Source of the DNA: Rubrivivax sp.
GTDB taxonomy: Bacteria; Pseudomonadota; Gammaproteobacteria; Burkholderiales; Burkholderiaceae_C
Assembly (NCBI GenBank): GCA_020248945.1
Contig: JADCGQ010000004.1
Location: 1-64,000 of the forward strand
Direction of reading: 5' to 3'
Length of the DNA: 64,000 nt
Part shown: one piece after another, positions 45,140 through 52,141 of the stretch
Numbering within the stretch: position 1 is the stretch's first letter
Layout: each line of letters begins with the position of its first letter
Notes under the pieces: model-generated
Databases searched by the model: none
Told to the model about the DNA's origin: nothing
The model's input: the letters and a program-made list of their open reading frames with translations, nothing else
Position numbers and translations under genes: made by a program

Positions 45140-45919
45140 ATGGTGGAATCCGCCCCCGAGCCCGCCCCGGTCGCACCCGGCGCACTCGCCATCGTGCTGC
45201 GCCCACTGGGTTGGGGCGCGCCGCTGCGCTGGCTGCGCGCGGGCTGGCGCGATTTCCAGCGTGCCCCGCTGATCGGCCTGTTCTACGGCGCCTGCTTCAT
45301 GGTCATGGGCTGGGCGCTGATGAAGGTGTTCGAGCACGCCCCGGCCTACACGCTGGCGCTGTCGGCCGGCTTCCTGCTGATGGGCCCGTTCCTGTGTCTG
45401 GGCCTGTACCGCACGAGCCAGCGGCTCGAACGCGGCGAGACACCCGACTTCGGCGACTCGCTGCTGGCCTGGGACACCCGCACCGACCAGCTCGCCATCT
45501 TCGGTTTCGTGCTGCTGGTGCTCGAGATGCTCTGGGGCCGCGCCACGCTGGTGGTGTTCGCCGTCAGCTTCGACGGCATGCCCGACTTCAAGGGCTCGCT
45601 GCTCGCGCTGCTCGAGCCTGAGAACATCGGCTTCATCACCGCCTGGGCCGGCGTGGGCGCGGTGTTCGCCGGGCTCATCTATGCCATCAGCGTGGTGTCG
45701 ATCCCGATGATCCTGCACCGCCAGACCGACGCCATCACCGCCGGCCTCACGAGCCTGCGGCTCGTGCTCACGCAGACCGCCGTGATGCTGTGGTGGGGCG
45801 CGCTGATCGCCGTGCTGGTGCTGCTGGCGATGCTGCCGTGGTTCGCGGGGCTGCTGGTGGTGGGGCCGGTGCTCGGGCATGCCTCGTGGCACGCCTACCG
45901 GGACGCGGTCGCCGACTAG
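45140..45919 (+). CDS. DUF2189 family integral membrane protein
   Basis: A 259-residue protein with six hydrophobic helices (LIGLFYGACFMVMGWALM, YTLALSAGFLLMGPFLCLGLY, LAIFGFVLLVLEMLW, AWAGVGAVFAGLIYAISVVSIPM, AVMLWWGALIAVLVLLAML, WFAGLLVVGPVLGHASWHAY). The loop GLYRTSQRLERGETPDFGDSLLAW and the end GPVLGHASWHAYRD are DUF2189 signatures. Some members are labelled cytochrome c oxidase subunit I-like without evidence. Function is unknown. It converges with the hydrolase gene, overlapping by 4 bp. Confidence 0.85.
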   Translation: MVESAPEPAPVAPGALAIVLRPLGWGAPLRWLRAGWRDFQRAPLIGLFYGACFMVMGWALMKVFEHAPAYTLALSAGFLLMGPFLCLGLYRTSQRLERGETPDFGDSLLAWDTRTDQLAIFGFVLLVLEMLWGRATLVVFAVSFDGMPDFKGSLLALLEPENIGFITAWAGVGAVFAGLIYAISVVSIPMILHRQTDAITAGLTSLRLVLTQTAVMLWWGALIAVLVLLAMLPWFAGLLVVGPVLGHASWHAYRDAVAD

Positions 45920-47193
45920 GGCGTCGCCGCCGCTGACGCCGGCGCCGCCAGCCACGCCAGCAACTGCGCGTGCACCGCCGGGTGCGTGATCAGGGCCAGG
46001 TGGCCGATGCCGGCGCCGACCCAGGTGTGCCCGGGCTCGAAGTGCAGCGCTCGGGCCGGATCGGCATGCTGGCCCAGGGCGCTGGGCAGCGGCACGAGCC
46101 CGTCGCCCAGCACGCGCTGGCGCATCGCGCCATCGGTCTCGCCCAGGGTGCCCGCCAGGGCCAGGCAGCGCACGCCAGCGGGCAGCGGCGCCAGCGCCGA
46201 GCGGTCGTCGAGCAAGCGGCCGTGGCGCAGATCGGTGATGCCGGCGCTGCGCAGGCGCGCCAGGCGGGCAAACGGCTTCGCGTAGGGCGTGGCGCCGAGC
46301 ACGGCCGTGACGGCGTGCCCGAGCTGCTCGAGCGGCGCGCCCTGGTGCGGCGTGCCCACGCAGGCCAGATCGCTCAGCAGCGACGGCCAGCGCTGCCCCT
46401 GTTGCCGGGCCTGGTGCTGCGCACTGCGCGCCACCAGGCCGCCCATGCTGTGGCCGACGAGCACGAGGCGCCGCAACGGCACGGGCCAGGCGGCCACGAG
46501 CGCCTCGAGTTGCTGCGCGAAGTCGGCCCCGTTGCGGGCGATCGACCGGCCGCTGTTGTAGTGCAGCGCCAGCGTCGTGTAGCCGGCGGCGGCCAGCTTC
46601 GTGGCCAGGCCGGTGGGCGCGGCGTCGGCGCCGCCGTCGCCGTCCGGCCCGGGCAAGGTGCCGCGGGCCCACGACAGGTCGTTCATGCACAGCCCATGCA
46701 CCAGCACGGCAACGGCCGGGCCCGCCTGCGGCAGGCGCAGGCGCAGCGCCTCGGCTTGCAGCGCGAGGGGCTGGCCGTCGACCCGCAACTGCAGGGCGAT
46801 CGCCAGCGGGTTGCCGCTGGCCTCGAGGTGGTCGCCGAGCACGCCATTGAGCGCCGCGACCAGGGCCTCCCGCGCCGGCGAGGCGGGTTGCGTGTCGGGT
46901 GCCGGTGCGGCATCGCTCGGCACCAGATCGGTCGCGAGCAGGCCCAGCAGCGCGTCGACACCCCCGCCCACCAGGCGCGTGGCGCCCCGCACCGTGCGGT
47001 ACACGAGGCCCGTGATGCCCCGCGTGCGCCCGTCGGCCGGCGCCGGCAGGCCCGGGGCGCGGGCGATGCCGGCGTGCACGGCCTCGACCAGGTCGACCAG
47101 GCCCGCGGTGGCGTCCACGGCCAGCTGCGCCGCGCCCCGCACGTCGGCGGCCGCGGGCAGGCGCCGCCGGGGGGTGGCGGCCGGGTTGCTCAT
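45916..47193 (-). CDS. Alpha/beta hydrolase, PGAP1/lipase-like
   Basis: A 425-residue hydrolase. After an N-terminal helical extension (residues 1-130, ending near LAIALQLRVDGQPL), the alpha/beta core begins at VAVLVHGLCMNDLSWARG. The nucleophile elbow is LVLVGHSMGGLVARSA, followed by CVGTPHQGAPLEQLGHAV, the PGAP1-like GTPHxG motif. A late histidine in ALITHPAVHAQLL or GHTWVGAGIGHLAL could complete the triad. No signal peptide is seen. Its ATG overlaps the stop of the trypsin-like protease gene upstream, so the two are one translational unit. Confidence 0.85.
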   Translation of the reverse strand: MSNPAATPRRRLPAAADVRGAAQLAVDATAGLVDLVEAVHAGIARAPGLPAPADGRTRGITGLVYRTVRGATRLVGGGVDALLGLLATDLVPSDAAPAPDTQPASPAREALVAALNGVLGDHLEASGNPLAIALQLRVDGQPLALQAEALRLRLPQAGPAVAVLVHGLCMNDLSWARGTLPGPDGDGGADAAPTGLATKLAAAGYTTLALHYNSGRSIARNGADFAQQLEALVAAWPVPLRRLVLVGHSMGGLVARSAQHQARQQGQRWPSLLSDLACVGTPHQGAPLEQLGHAVTAVLGATPYAKPFARLARLRSAGITDLRHGRLLDDRSALAPLPAGVRCLALAGTLGETDGAMRQRVLGDGLVPLPSALGQHADPARALHFEPGHTWVGAGIGHLALITHPAVHAQLLAWLAAPASAAATP

Positions 47194-47972
47194 GGCGGGG
47201 CGGGCACCGCCGGTTCAGCGACGGCCGCCACCACCGGTGGCCGCTCGCCCGTCAGGGCCAGCAGCACGTCGGCATACCAGGTGCAGTTCAGGCCGAGCAC
47301 CTCGTCGTGCTTCTCGTCGCGCGGCATCATGTCCATGCGGCCGGCGTGCACGCCCAGCAGCTTCCAGGGCAGCCCGCTGGCCACCAGGGCCTCGTCGCTG
47401 CTGCGCATGACGACCGCAGCGCCGCTGGTGCCGCGGTGCGTGCGTGCGTCGGTGAGGAAGTAGCCCTGGCCCTGGAAGCGCACGCCGAAGGCCGAGGCCA
47501 CCGCGGCCTGGCGCACCACCGGCAGGTGGTGCAGCGTGTCGTGAAAGCCCAGCGGAAAGCCCACCACGAGCAGCGCGCTGCCCACCGGCACTTCGTCATA
47601 GGCCGCCTGCAGGTGCGCCGGCGTGAAGGCCCGCATCTGCACCTCGGGGGGCAGCGCCTCGGCGTCGAGCTCCAGCACCGCCACGTCGACGTCACCGCCG
47701 GAGTCGCGGGCCTGGCGCCAGACGGCCCGGCCGTCGCGGAACAGCGGCATCGACCAGCACAGCGAGCGCGTCAGGTTCTCGGCGTCGACATGCAGCTCGA
47801 GCTCGATGCGATCAGGATGGTGGTCGGAGGCCTCGTCGAACAGCACGTGGCGGCTCGTCACCAGCCACAGCCGCCCGTTGCGCTCGAAGAAGAAGCCGCT
47901 GGCCCGCGTGAGCACACGCGAGCCGGCATGGGTGACCACCGACACGGCGGCAAGCAGGAGAGGTTCGATCAC
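47190..47972 (-). CDS. Trypsin-like serine protease (chymotrypsin fold)
   Basis: A 260-residue protein with a complete S1-like triad in order: His in WLVTSRHVLFDEASD, Asp in GGDVDVAVLELDAE and Ser in THRGTSGAAVVMR. It resembles the trypsin_2-type bacterial peptidases that lack PDZ domains. There is no signal peptide; the GTG start at 47972 gives MIEPLLLAAVSVVTHAGSRVL, so it may be cytoplasmic, which is unusual for an S1 protease. The longer frame upstream is a shadow of recR. It overlaps the hydrolase gene by 4 bp. Confidence 0.8.
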   Translation of the reverse strand: MIEPLLLAAVSVVTHAGSRVLTRASGFFFERNGRLWLVTSRHVLFDEASDHHPDRIELELHVDAENLTRSLCWSMPLFRDGRAVWRQARDSGGDVDVAVLELDAEALPPEVQMRAFTPAHLQAAYDEVPVGSALLVVGFPLGFHDTLHHLPVVRQAAVASAFGVRFQGQGYFLTDARTHRGTSGAAVVMRSSDEALVASGLPWKLLGVHAGRMDMMPRDEKHDEVLGLNCTWYADVLLALTGERPPVVAAVAEPAVPAPP

Positions 47973-48007
47973 CGTGCATTGTGCGCCGGCCGCGGGCGCA
48001 GGACGTG

Positions 48008-48595
48008 TCAGCGCCGGTCGCCCATCGCGTGGGCGATGGTGGAGAGGTCCACGTACTCTAGCTCGCTGCCTGCCGGCACGCCGCGCGCGAGCCGGGTGAC
48101 CTTGAGGCCCCGCGCCACCAGCGCCGCCTGCAGCGCCTGTGCCGTGACCTCGCCCTCGGCCGTGAAGCCGGTGGCGAGGATGACCTCTTCCACCACGCCG
48201 TCGCCCGCACGCGCCAGCAAAGCCTCGGCGCCGATGTCGGCCACGCCCACGCCGCGCAGCGGGTCGAGCCGGCCCATCAACACGAAGTACAGGCCCTTGA
48301 AGCTGCCGCTGCGCTCCAGCGCGGCCTGGTCGGCGGGTGTCTCGACCACGCACAGGAGCCGCGCGTCGCGCCGGCTGTCGGTGCAGGTGGTGCAGACCTC
48401 GTGCTCGCTGAAGGTGTGGCAGCGGGTGCAGTGCCGCATCGCCGACATCGCATGGGTGATCGCGGCCGAGAGCCGGCGCGCGCCGTCACGGTCGTGCTGC
48501 AGCAGGTGGAAGGCCATGCGCTGCGCCGACTTCTGGCCGACGCCGGGCAGGCGCTGCAGCGCCTCGATCAGGCCGTCGAGTGCGGCTTCTGACAT
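48008..48595 (-). CDS. recR: Recombination mediator protein RecR
   Basis: RecR works with RecO and RecF to load RecA at gapped DNA. The 195-residue protein has an N-terminal helix-hairpin-helix ([24 protein letters not shown]), a C4 zinc finger ([16 protein letters not shown]) and a Toprim domain ([18 protein letters not shown] with its acidic residues, [14 protein letters not shown]). It is the last gene of dnaX-ybaB-recR, the usual order in proteobacteria. Confidence 0.97.
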   Translation of the reverse strand: MSEAALDGLIEALQRLPGVGQKSAQRMAFHLLQHDRDGARRLSAAITHAMSAMRHCTRCHTFSEHEVCTTCTDSRRDARLLCVVETPADQAALERSGSFKGLYFVLMGRLDPLRGVGVADIGAEALLARAGDGVVEEVILATGFTAEGEVTAQALQAALVARGLKVTRLARGVPAGSELEYVDLSTIAHAMGDRR

Positions 48596-48602
48596 GCGGC
48601 GG

Positions 48603-48929
48603 TCAGAAGGGGAACTTCATCCCGGGCGGAAGGGGCATGCCCGCGGTGAGCTTGCCCATCTTCTCGGTGCTCACCTCTTCGGCGCGGCGCACGGCGTCGT
48701 TGAAGGCGGCGGCCACCAGGTCCTCGAGCATGTCCTTGTCGTCGGCCAGCAGGCTGGGGTCGATGACGACGCGCTTGACATCGTGCTTGCAGGTCATCGT
48801 CACCTTCACGAGGCCGGCGCCGCTGGCACCCTCGACCTCCAGCAGCGCCAGCTCGTCCTGGGCGCGCTTCATGTTCTCCTGCATCTGCTGCGCCTGCTTC
48901 ATCAAGCCGGCGAGTTGGCCCTTCATCAT
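48603..48929 (-). CDS. ybaB: YbaB/EbfC nucleoid-associated protein
   Basis: A 108-residue protein that begins [24 protein letters not shown] and ends [11 protein letters not shown], the standard YbaB ends. [27 protein letters not shown] is the central beta-sheet. YbaB dimers bind DNA without strong sequence preference. It has a ggagg-type Shine-Dalgarno and lies 7 bp before recR. A very large palindrome separates it from dnaX. Confidence 0.96.
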   Translation of the reverse strand: MMKGQLAGLMKQAQQMQENMKRAQDELALLEVEGASGAGLVKVTMTCKHDVKRVVIDPSLLADDKDMLEDLVAAAFNDAVRRAEEVSTEKMGKLTAGMPLPPGMKFPF

Positions 48930-48956
48930 GGGGAGGTCTCCTGGGGTAGTGGGTTC

Positions 48957-49117
48957 AGAGCGTGAGAGTTTGTCGGTCGTGCCCGAGCGACGCGTCCAAA
49001 GGCGTCCGATCTAGGCGCAAAGCACAGCCGTAGCTCGGGCTACGGCGAGCATTTGCAACGACGAGCGGGCGTCTTTGGGCGTGGCGAGCGGGCATGAACG
49101 AAAGACTCTCACGCTCT
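48957..49117. repeat. About 160-bp near-symmetric palindrome between dnaX and ybaB
   Basis: The outer arms agagcgtgagagt (48957-48969) and actctcacgctct (49105-49117) match perfectly, and the inner arms gccgtagc (49027-49034) and gctacggc (49039-49046) match perfectly around tcgg. The sequence between them is also an imperfect inverted repeat with left and right halves of 78 and 79 nt (for example cgtccaaaggcg against the complement of cgtctttgggcg). It fills the whole spacer and its end overlaps the dnaX stop codon. The core resembles a dispersed repeat I associate with Burkholderiales genomes; this was not searched. Confidence 0.9.
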
Positions 49118-50850
49118 CAGACGGGCCGGATCGAGCCCGGCACGAGGCGTGCGGTCTTGAACTGGCCGAGCAGTTCGCGCACCACGGGGTCGGCTTCGAT
49201 CAGCGCCTCGGCAGCAGCCTGACGCCAGGCGCGGTCGGCGGCGTCGCGCTGGGCGGGGGTGTCGTCGGGCTGGCCCGGCTGCAGCGCCAGCTGCACCGGC
49301 TCGCCCAATTGGGCGGCCAGCGCCAGCGCCAGCTTGTCGGCCAGCGCCGGGTTGCGCAAAGGCTCGCGGGCCACGGCCAGGCGCCAGGTGGGCGGCGTGG
49401 TGGCCGCGTCGATGGCCACGAGGCCGGCCTGCCAGGCGAGCTCGCGCACCAGCGCAGCCACGGTGCCCGACTCGATGAGCGCCTGGACGGTGGCCTGCCA
49501 GCGGTCGGCCAGCGCGGTGCTGGGCGCAGCGGCTGCAAAGGCAGGCACAGCGGCTTCGACGACGCGCGGTGGGGCCGGCTCAAATGGCGGTGCAACGGGT
49601 TCAGCTGCGACAGCGACAGCCGCCACGACGGCTGTCTCAGGCCGTGGAACAGCCACCCGCGCCGGCACCACAGCCAGGGCCGGGGGCGCCGGGGCGCGCA
49701 AGGGCGCGGCCGCGCGCTGGGCCTGCGGCGGCGGCGCCGGCACGCTGCCCGCCGGCGGAAAGGCCAGAAAGCGCAGCAGCACCATCGTCAGCGCGCCGTG
49801 CTCGTCGGACATCAGCGCCAACTCGGCGCGGCCGTGCACCACCATGCCGTACAGCAGCTGCGTCTCGTCGGGCGCGAGCAGCGGCGCCAGCGCGCGCGCC
49901 ACTTCGGTTTCGGGCTCGGCGTCGTCCAGCGCACCGGGCACGGCCTGCTCGATGGCCATCTGCTGCAGCAGCTGCGCCAGCTCTTCGAGCGTGGCCTCGG
50001 CACTCAGGCCGGCGGCACGCAAGGCATCGACCGTGGCCAGCACGGCCACCGCATCGCGCCGCGCCAGCGCCTCCACCAGCGCGGCGGCATGGCTGCGGTC
50101 GACGCTGCCGAGCATGGTGCGCACCACGTCCTCGGCCAGCCGGCCGCCGCCGTAGGCGATGGCCTGGTCGGTGAGCGACAGGCCGTCGCGCATGGAGCCG
50201 CGTGCCGCGCGCGACAACAGGCGCAGCGCCCCTGTCTCGGCCGGGATCTGCTCGGCCTCGAGCACACGCGCCAGGTGCTCGCGCACGGTGGCCGGCGCCA
50301 TCGGCCGCAGGTTGAACTGCAGGCAGCGGCTCAGCACCGTGGGCAGCACCTTGTCGGGGTCGGTCGTGGCCAGCACGAACTTCAGGTACTCGGGCGGCTC
50401 CTCGAGCGTCTTCAGCAGCGCGTTGAAGGCGTCCTTCGAGAGCTGGTGCGCCTCGTCGATCATGAAGACCTTGAAGCGGCCGACGCCGGGCTTGTAGGCG
50501 GCACGCTCGATGAGATCGCGGATCTCGTCCTTGCCGCCGTTGCTGGCGGCGTCCATCTCGACGTAGTCGATGTAGCGGTCGGCGTCGATCTCGGTGCAGG
50601 CCTGGCACACGCCACAGGGCTCGGCGGTGATGCCGCCGGTGCCGTCGGGGCCGGTGCAGTTCAGGCTCTTGGCGAGGATGCGGCTGACGGTGGTCTTGCC
50701 GATGCCCCGCGTGCCCGTGAACAGGTAGGCGTGGTGCAGCCGCCCCTGCGTGAGCGCGTTCGTGAGGGCCTGCACCACATGCTCCTGGCCGACCATCTCC
50801 GCGAAGCGGCGCGGGCGGTACTTGCGGGCCAGGACGACGTAAGACGACAT
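49117..50850 (-). CDS. dnaX: DNA polymerase III subunits tau/gamma
   Basis: DnaX is the clamp-loader ATPase of the replicase. From ATG 50850 the protein has 577 residues and starts MSSYVVLARKYRPRRFAEMVGQ. It has Walker A TGTRGIGKTTVSR, a zinc-binding C-rich segment ending CGVCQAC, Walker B MIDEAHQLSKDAFNALLKTLEEPP (DEAH) and the sensor LSRCLQF. An alanine/proline-rich linker (residues 375-455) precedes the tau C-terminal domain. An in-frame ATG three codons upstream (50859) overlaps a TAGAAT box, which argues for 50850. No A-rich slippery heptamer is visible, so programmed frameshifting to gamma is not evident. Confidence 0.96.
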   Translation of the reverse strand: MSSYVVLARKYRPRRFAEMVGQEHVVQALTNALTQGRLHHAYLFTGTRGIGKTTVSRILAKSLNCTGPDGTGGITAEPCGVCQACTEIDADRYIDYVEMDAASNGGKDEIRDLIERAAYKPGVGRFKVFMIDEAHQLSKDAFNALLKTLEEPPEYLKFVLATTDPDKVLPTVLSRCLQFNLRPMAPATVREHLARVLEAEQIPAETGALRLLSRAARGSMRDGLSLTDQAIAYGGGRLAEDVVRTMLGSVDRSHAAALVEALARRDAVAVLATVDALRAAGLSAEATLEELAQLLQQMAIEQAVPGALDDAEPETEVARALAPLLAPDETQLLYGMVVHGRAELALMSDEHGALTMVLLRFLAFPPAGSVPAPPPQAQRAAAPLRAPAPPALAVVPARVAVPRPETAVVAAVAVAAEPVAPPFEPAPPRVVEAAVPAFAAAAPSTALADRWQATVQALIESGTVAALVRELAWQAGLVAIDAATTPPTWRLAVAREPLRNPALADKLALALAAQLGEPVQLALQPGQPDDTPAQRDAADRAWRQAAAEALIEADPVVRELLGQFKTARLVPGSIRPV

Positions 50851-50857
50851 GCGGCTC

Positions 50858-50863
50858 ATTCTA
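50858..50863 (-). promoter_or_regulatory. TAGAAT box for dnaX
   Basis: On the minus strand TAGAAT ends 7 nt before ATG 50850 and overlaps the alternative ATG at 50859, which decides the start. Confidence 0.4.
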
Positions 50864-50866
50864 GGC

Positions 50867-50888
50867 GGCCGGGGATAATGCCCCGGCC
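50867..50888 (+). promoter_or_regulatory. GATAAT box inside a perfect 8-bp inverted repeat between dnaX and the PurM-like gene
   Basis: ggccgggg (50867-50874) and ccccggcc (50881-50888) flank ataatg, and the second arm touches the ATG at 50889. The GATAAT at 50874-50879 is a -10 candidate for the plus-strand gene. The palindrome could be a repressor site for one or both divergent genes, or a start-blocking RNA hairpin. Confidence 0.5.
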
Positions 50889-52013
50889 ATGAACACCCCC
50901 TCCCCGACCCCCGTGAGCACGCCCTTGAGCTATGAGCAAGCCGGGGTCAAGTACGAGCTCATCGATCCCCTGAAGGTGGCCGCCCAGCGCGCGGCGGCCA
51001 GCACCGCCGGCCACCTGGCGCGACACGCCTTCGAGGAGGTGACGGCCTCGCGGGGCGAGTCGGCCTATGTCGTGGACCTGGGCCACTTCTACCTGGCCAG
51101 CATCGTCGAGTGTCTGGGCACCAAGACGCTGGTGGCCGACGCGATGTGGCGCGAAGGCGAGAACTTCTTCGCTGCCATCGCGCAGGACACCATCGCGATG
51201 GCCGTCAACGACCTCGTCACCGTCGGCGCCACGCCGCTGGTGGTGCAGGCCTACTGGGCCGCCGGCGGCAGCGACTGGTTCGCCGACGGCGCGCGCGCCC
51301 AGGCCCTGGTGCAGGGCTGGAAGGCGGCCTGCGATGCCATCGGTGCCAGTTGGGGCGGCGGCGAAACCCCGGCGCTGGCCGGCATCGTCGAAGAGGGCCG
51401 CATCGACCTGGCCGCCAGCTGCACCGGCCTCGTCAATCCCAAGCCGCGGCTCACGCTGGGCGAACACCTCGGCCCGGGCGACGCCATCGTGCTGCTGCAG
51501 AGCAGCGGCATCCACGCCAACGGCCTGAGCCTGGCGCGCAAGCTCGCCGAGCGGCTGCCGCAGGGCTACCAAACCGAGATCGAGCCGGGCCTTCGCTACG
51601 GCCCCGCCCTGCTGGCGCCGACGCTGCTGTACAGCCCCGTCACCGAGGCCCTCTGGGCCGACGGCGTGCGCGTGCACTACGCCGCCAACATCACCGGCCA
51701 CGGCTGGCGCAAGCTGCTGCGCCACCCGAAGGCGCTCACCTACCGCGTGCACACGCTGCCGCCGGTGCCCCCGGTGCTGCGCTTCATGCAGCAACAGGCC
51801 GCGATGGACGACGCCGAGGCCTACGGCACGCTGAACATGGGCGCCGGCTTCGCCCTGTTCGTGCACGGCGACGACGCCGAGCGCGCAGTGGCCACGGCGC
51901 GGGCGCAGGGCATCGAGGCCTGGGTCGCGGGGCGCGTGGAAGCGGGCGCGAAGCAGCTGTTCATCGAGCCCATCGGCGTGCACTGGGGCGCCGAAGAGCT
52001 GCAATTGCGATAA
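50889..52013 (+). CDS. PurM-like protein (AIR synthase-related), diverged
   Basis: A 374-residue homologue of phosphoribosylformylglycinamidine cyclo-ligase. The fold-level matches are SYEQAGVKYELIDP, AMAVNDLVTVGATPLVVQAYW, WGGGETPALAGIVEEGRIDLAASCTGLV, LLQSSGIHANGLSLARKL and HYAANITGHGWRKLL. The nucleotide/metal motif of true PurM, SGTDGVGTK, is replaced by SIVECLGTK, so the key aspartate is gone. It is probably not the housekeeping PurM but a paralogue with a changed or unknown reaction. Its position next to dnaX and ffs looks like conserved gene order, from memory. Confidence 0.8.
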   Translation: MNTPSPTPVSTPLSYEQAGVKYELIDPLKVAAQRAAASTAGHLARHAFEEVTASRGESAYVVDLGHFYLASIVECLGTKTLVADAMWREGENFFAAIAQDTIAMAVNDLVTVGATPLVVQAYWAAGGSDWFADGARAQALVQGWKAACDAIGASWGGGETPALAGIVEEGRIDLAASCTGLVNPKPRLTLGEHLGPGDAIVLLQSSGIHANGLSLARKLAERLPQGYQTEIEPGLRYGPALLAPTLLYSPVTEALWADGVRVHYAANITGHGWRKLLRHPKALTYRVHTLPPVPPVLRFMQQQAAMDDAEAYGTLNMGAGFALFVHGDDAERAVATARAQGIEAWVAGRVEAGAKQLFIEPIGVHWGAEELQLR

Positions 52014-52028
52014 GCCATAATCCTCCCC

Positions 52029-52122
52029 GCCGGGCCTCCCCGCATGGAAGCGCGCCCAACCGGGTCAGGTGGGGAACCAAGCAGCCCTTAGCGTTGCAAC
52101 CAGTGCCGGGGTCAGGCTCGGC
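52029..52122 (+). ncRNA. ffs: Signal recognition particle 4.5S RNA
   Basis: The conserved Ffh-binding apical motif is present at 52062-52087: GGTCAGGT, then GG, the GGAA loop, CC, and AAGCAGCC. Compared with E. coli (CC-GGAA-GG) the two base pairs under the loop are swapped (GG-GGAA-CC), a compensatory change. The ends pair: gccgggcct (52029-52037) with aggctcggc (52114-52122), and ccccg (52038-52042) with cgggg (52107-52111). A CATAAT at 52016-52021 is the likely -10. SRP RNA with Ffh targets nascent inner-membrane proteins to FtsY. The ends are approximate. Confidence 0.9.
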
Positions 52123-52141
52123 ACCTTGTCCGACGGCAGCC

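Noticed and set aside
49117-50850. Programmed -1 frameshift site in dnaX giving a gamma subunit
   Set aside because: No A AAA AAG-type heptamer is present in this GC-rich gene, so a gamma product by E. coli-style slippage cannot be supported.
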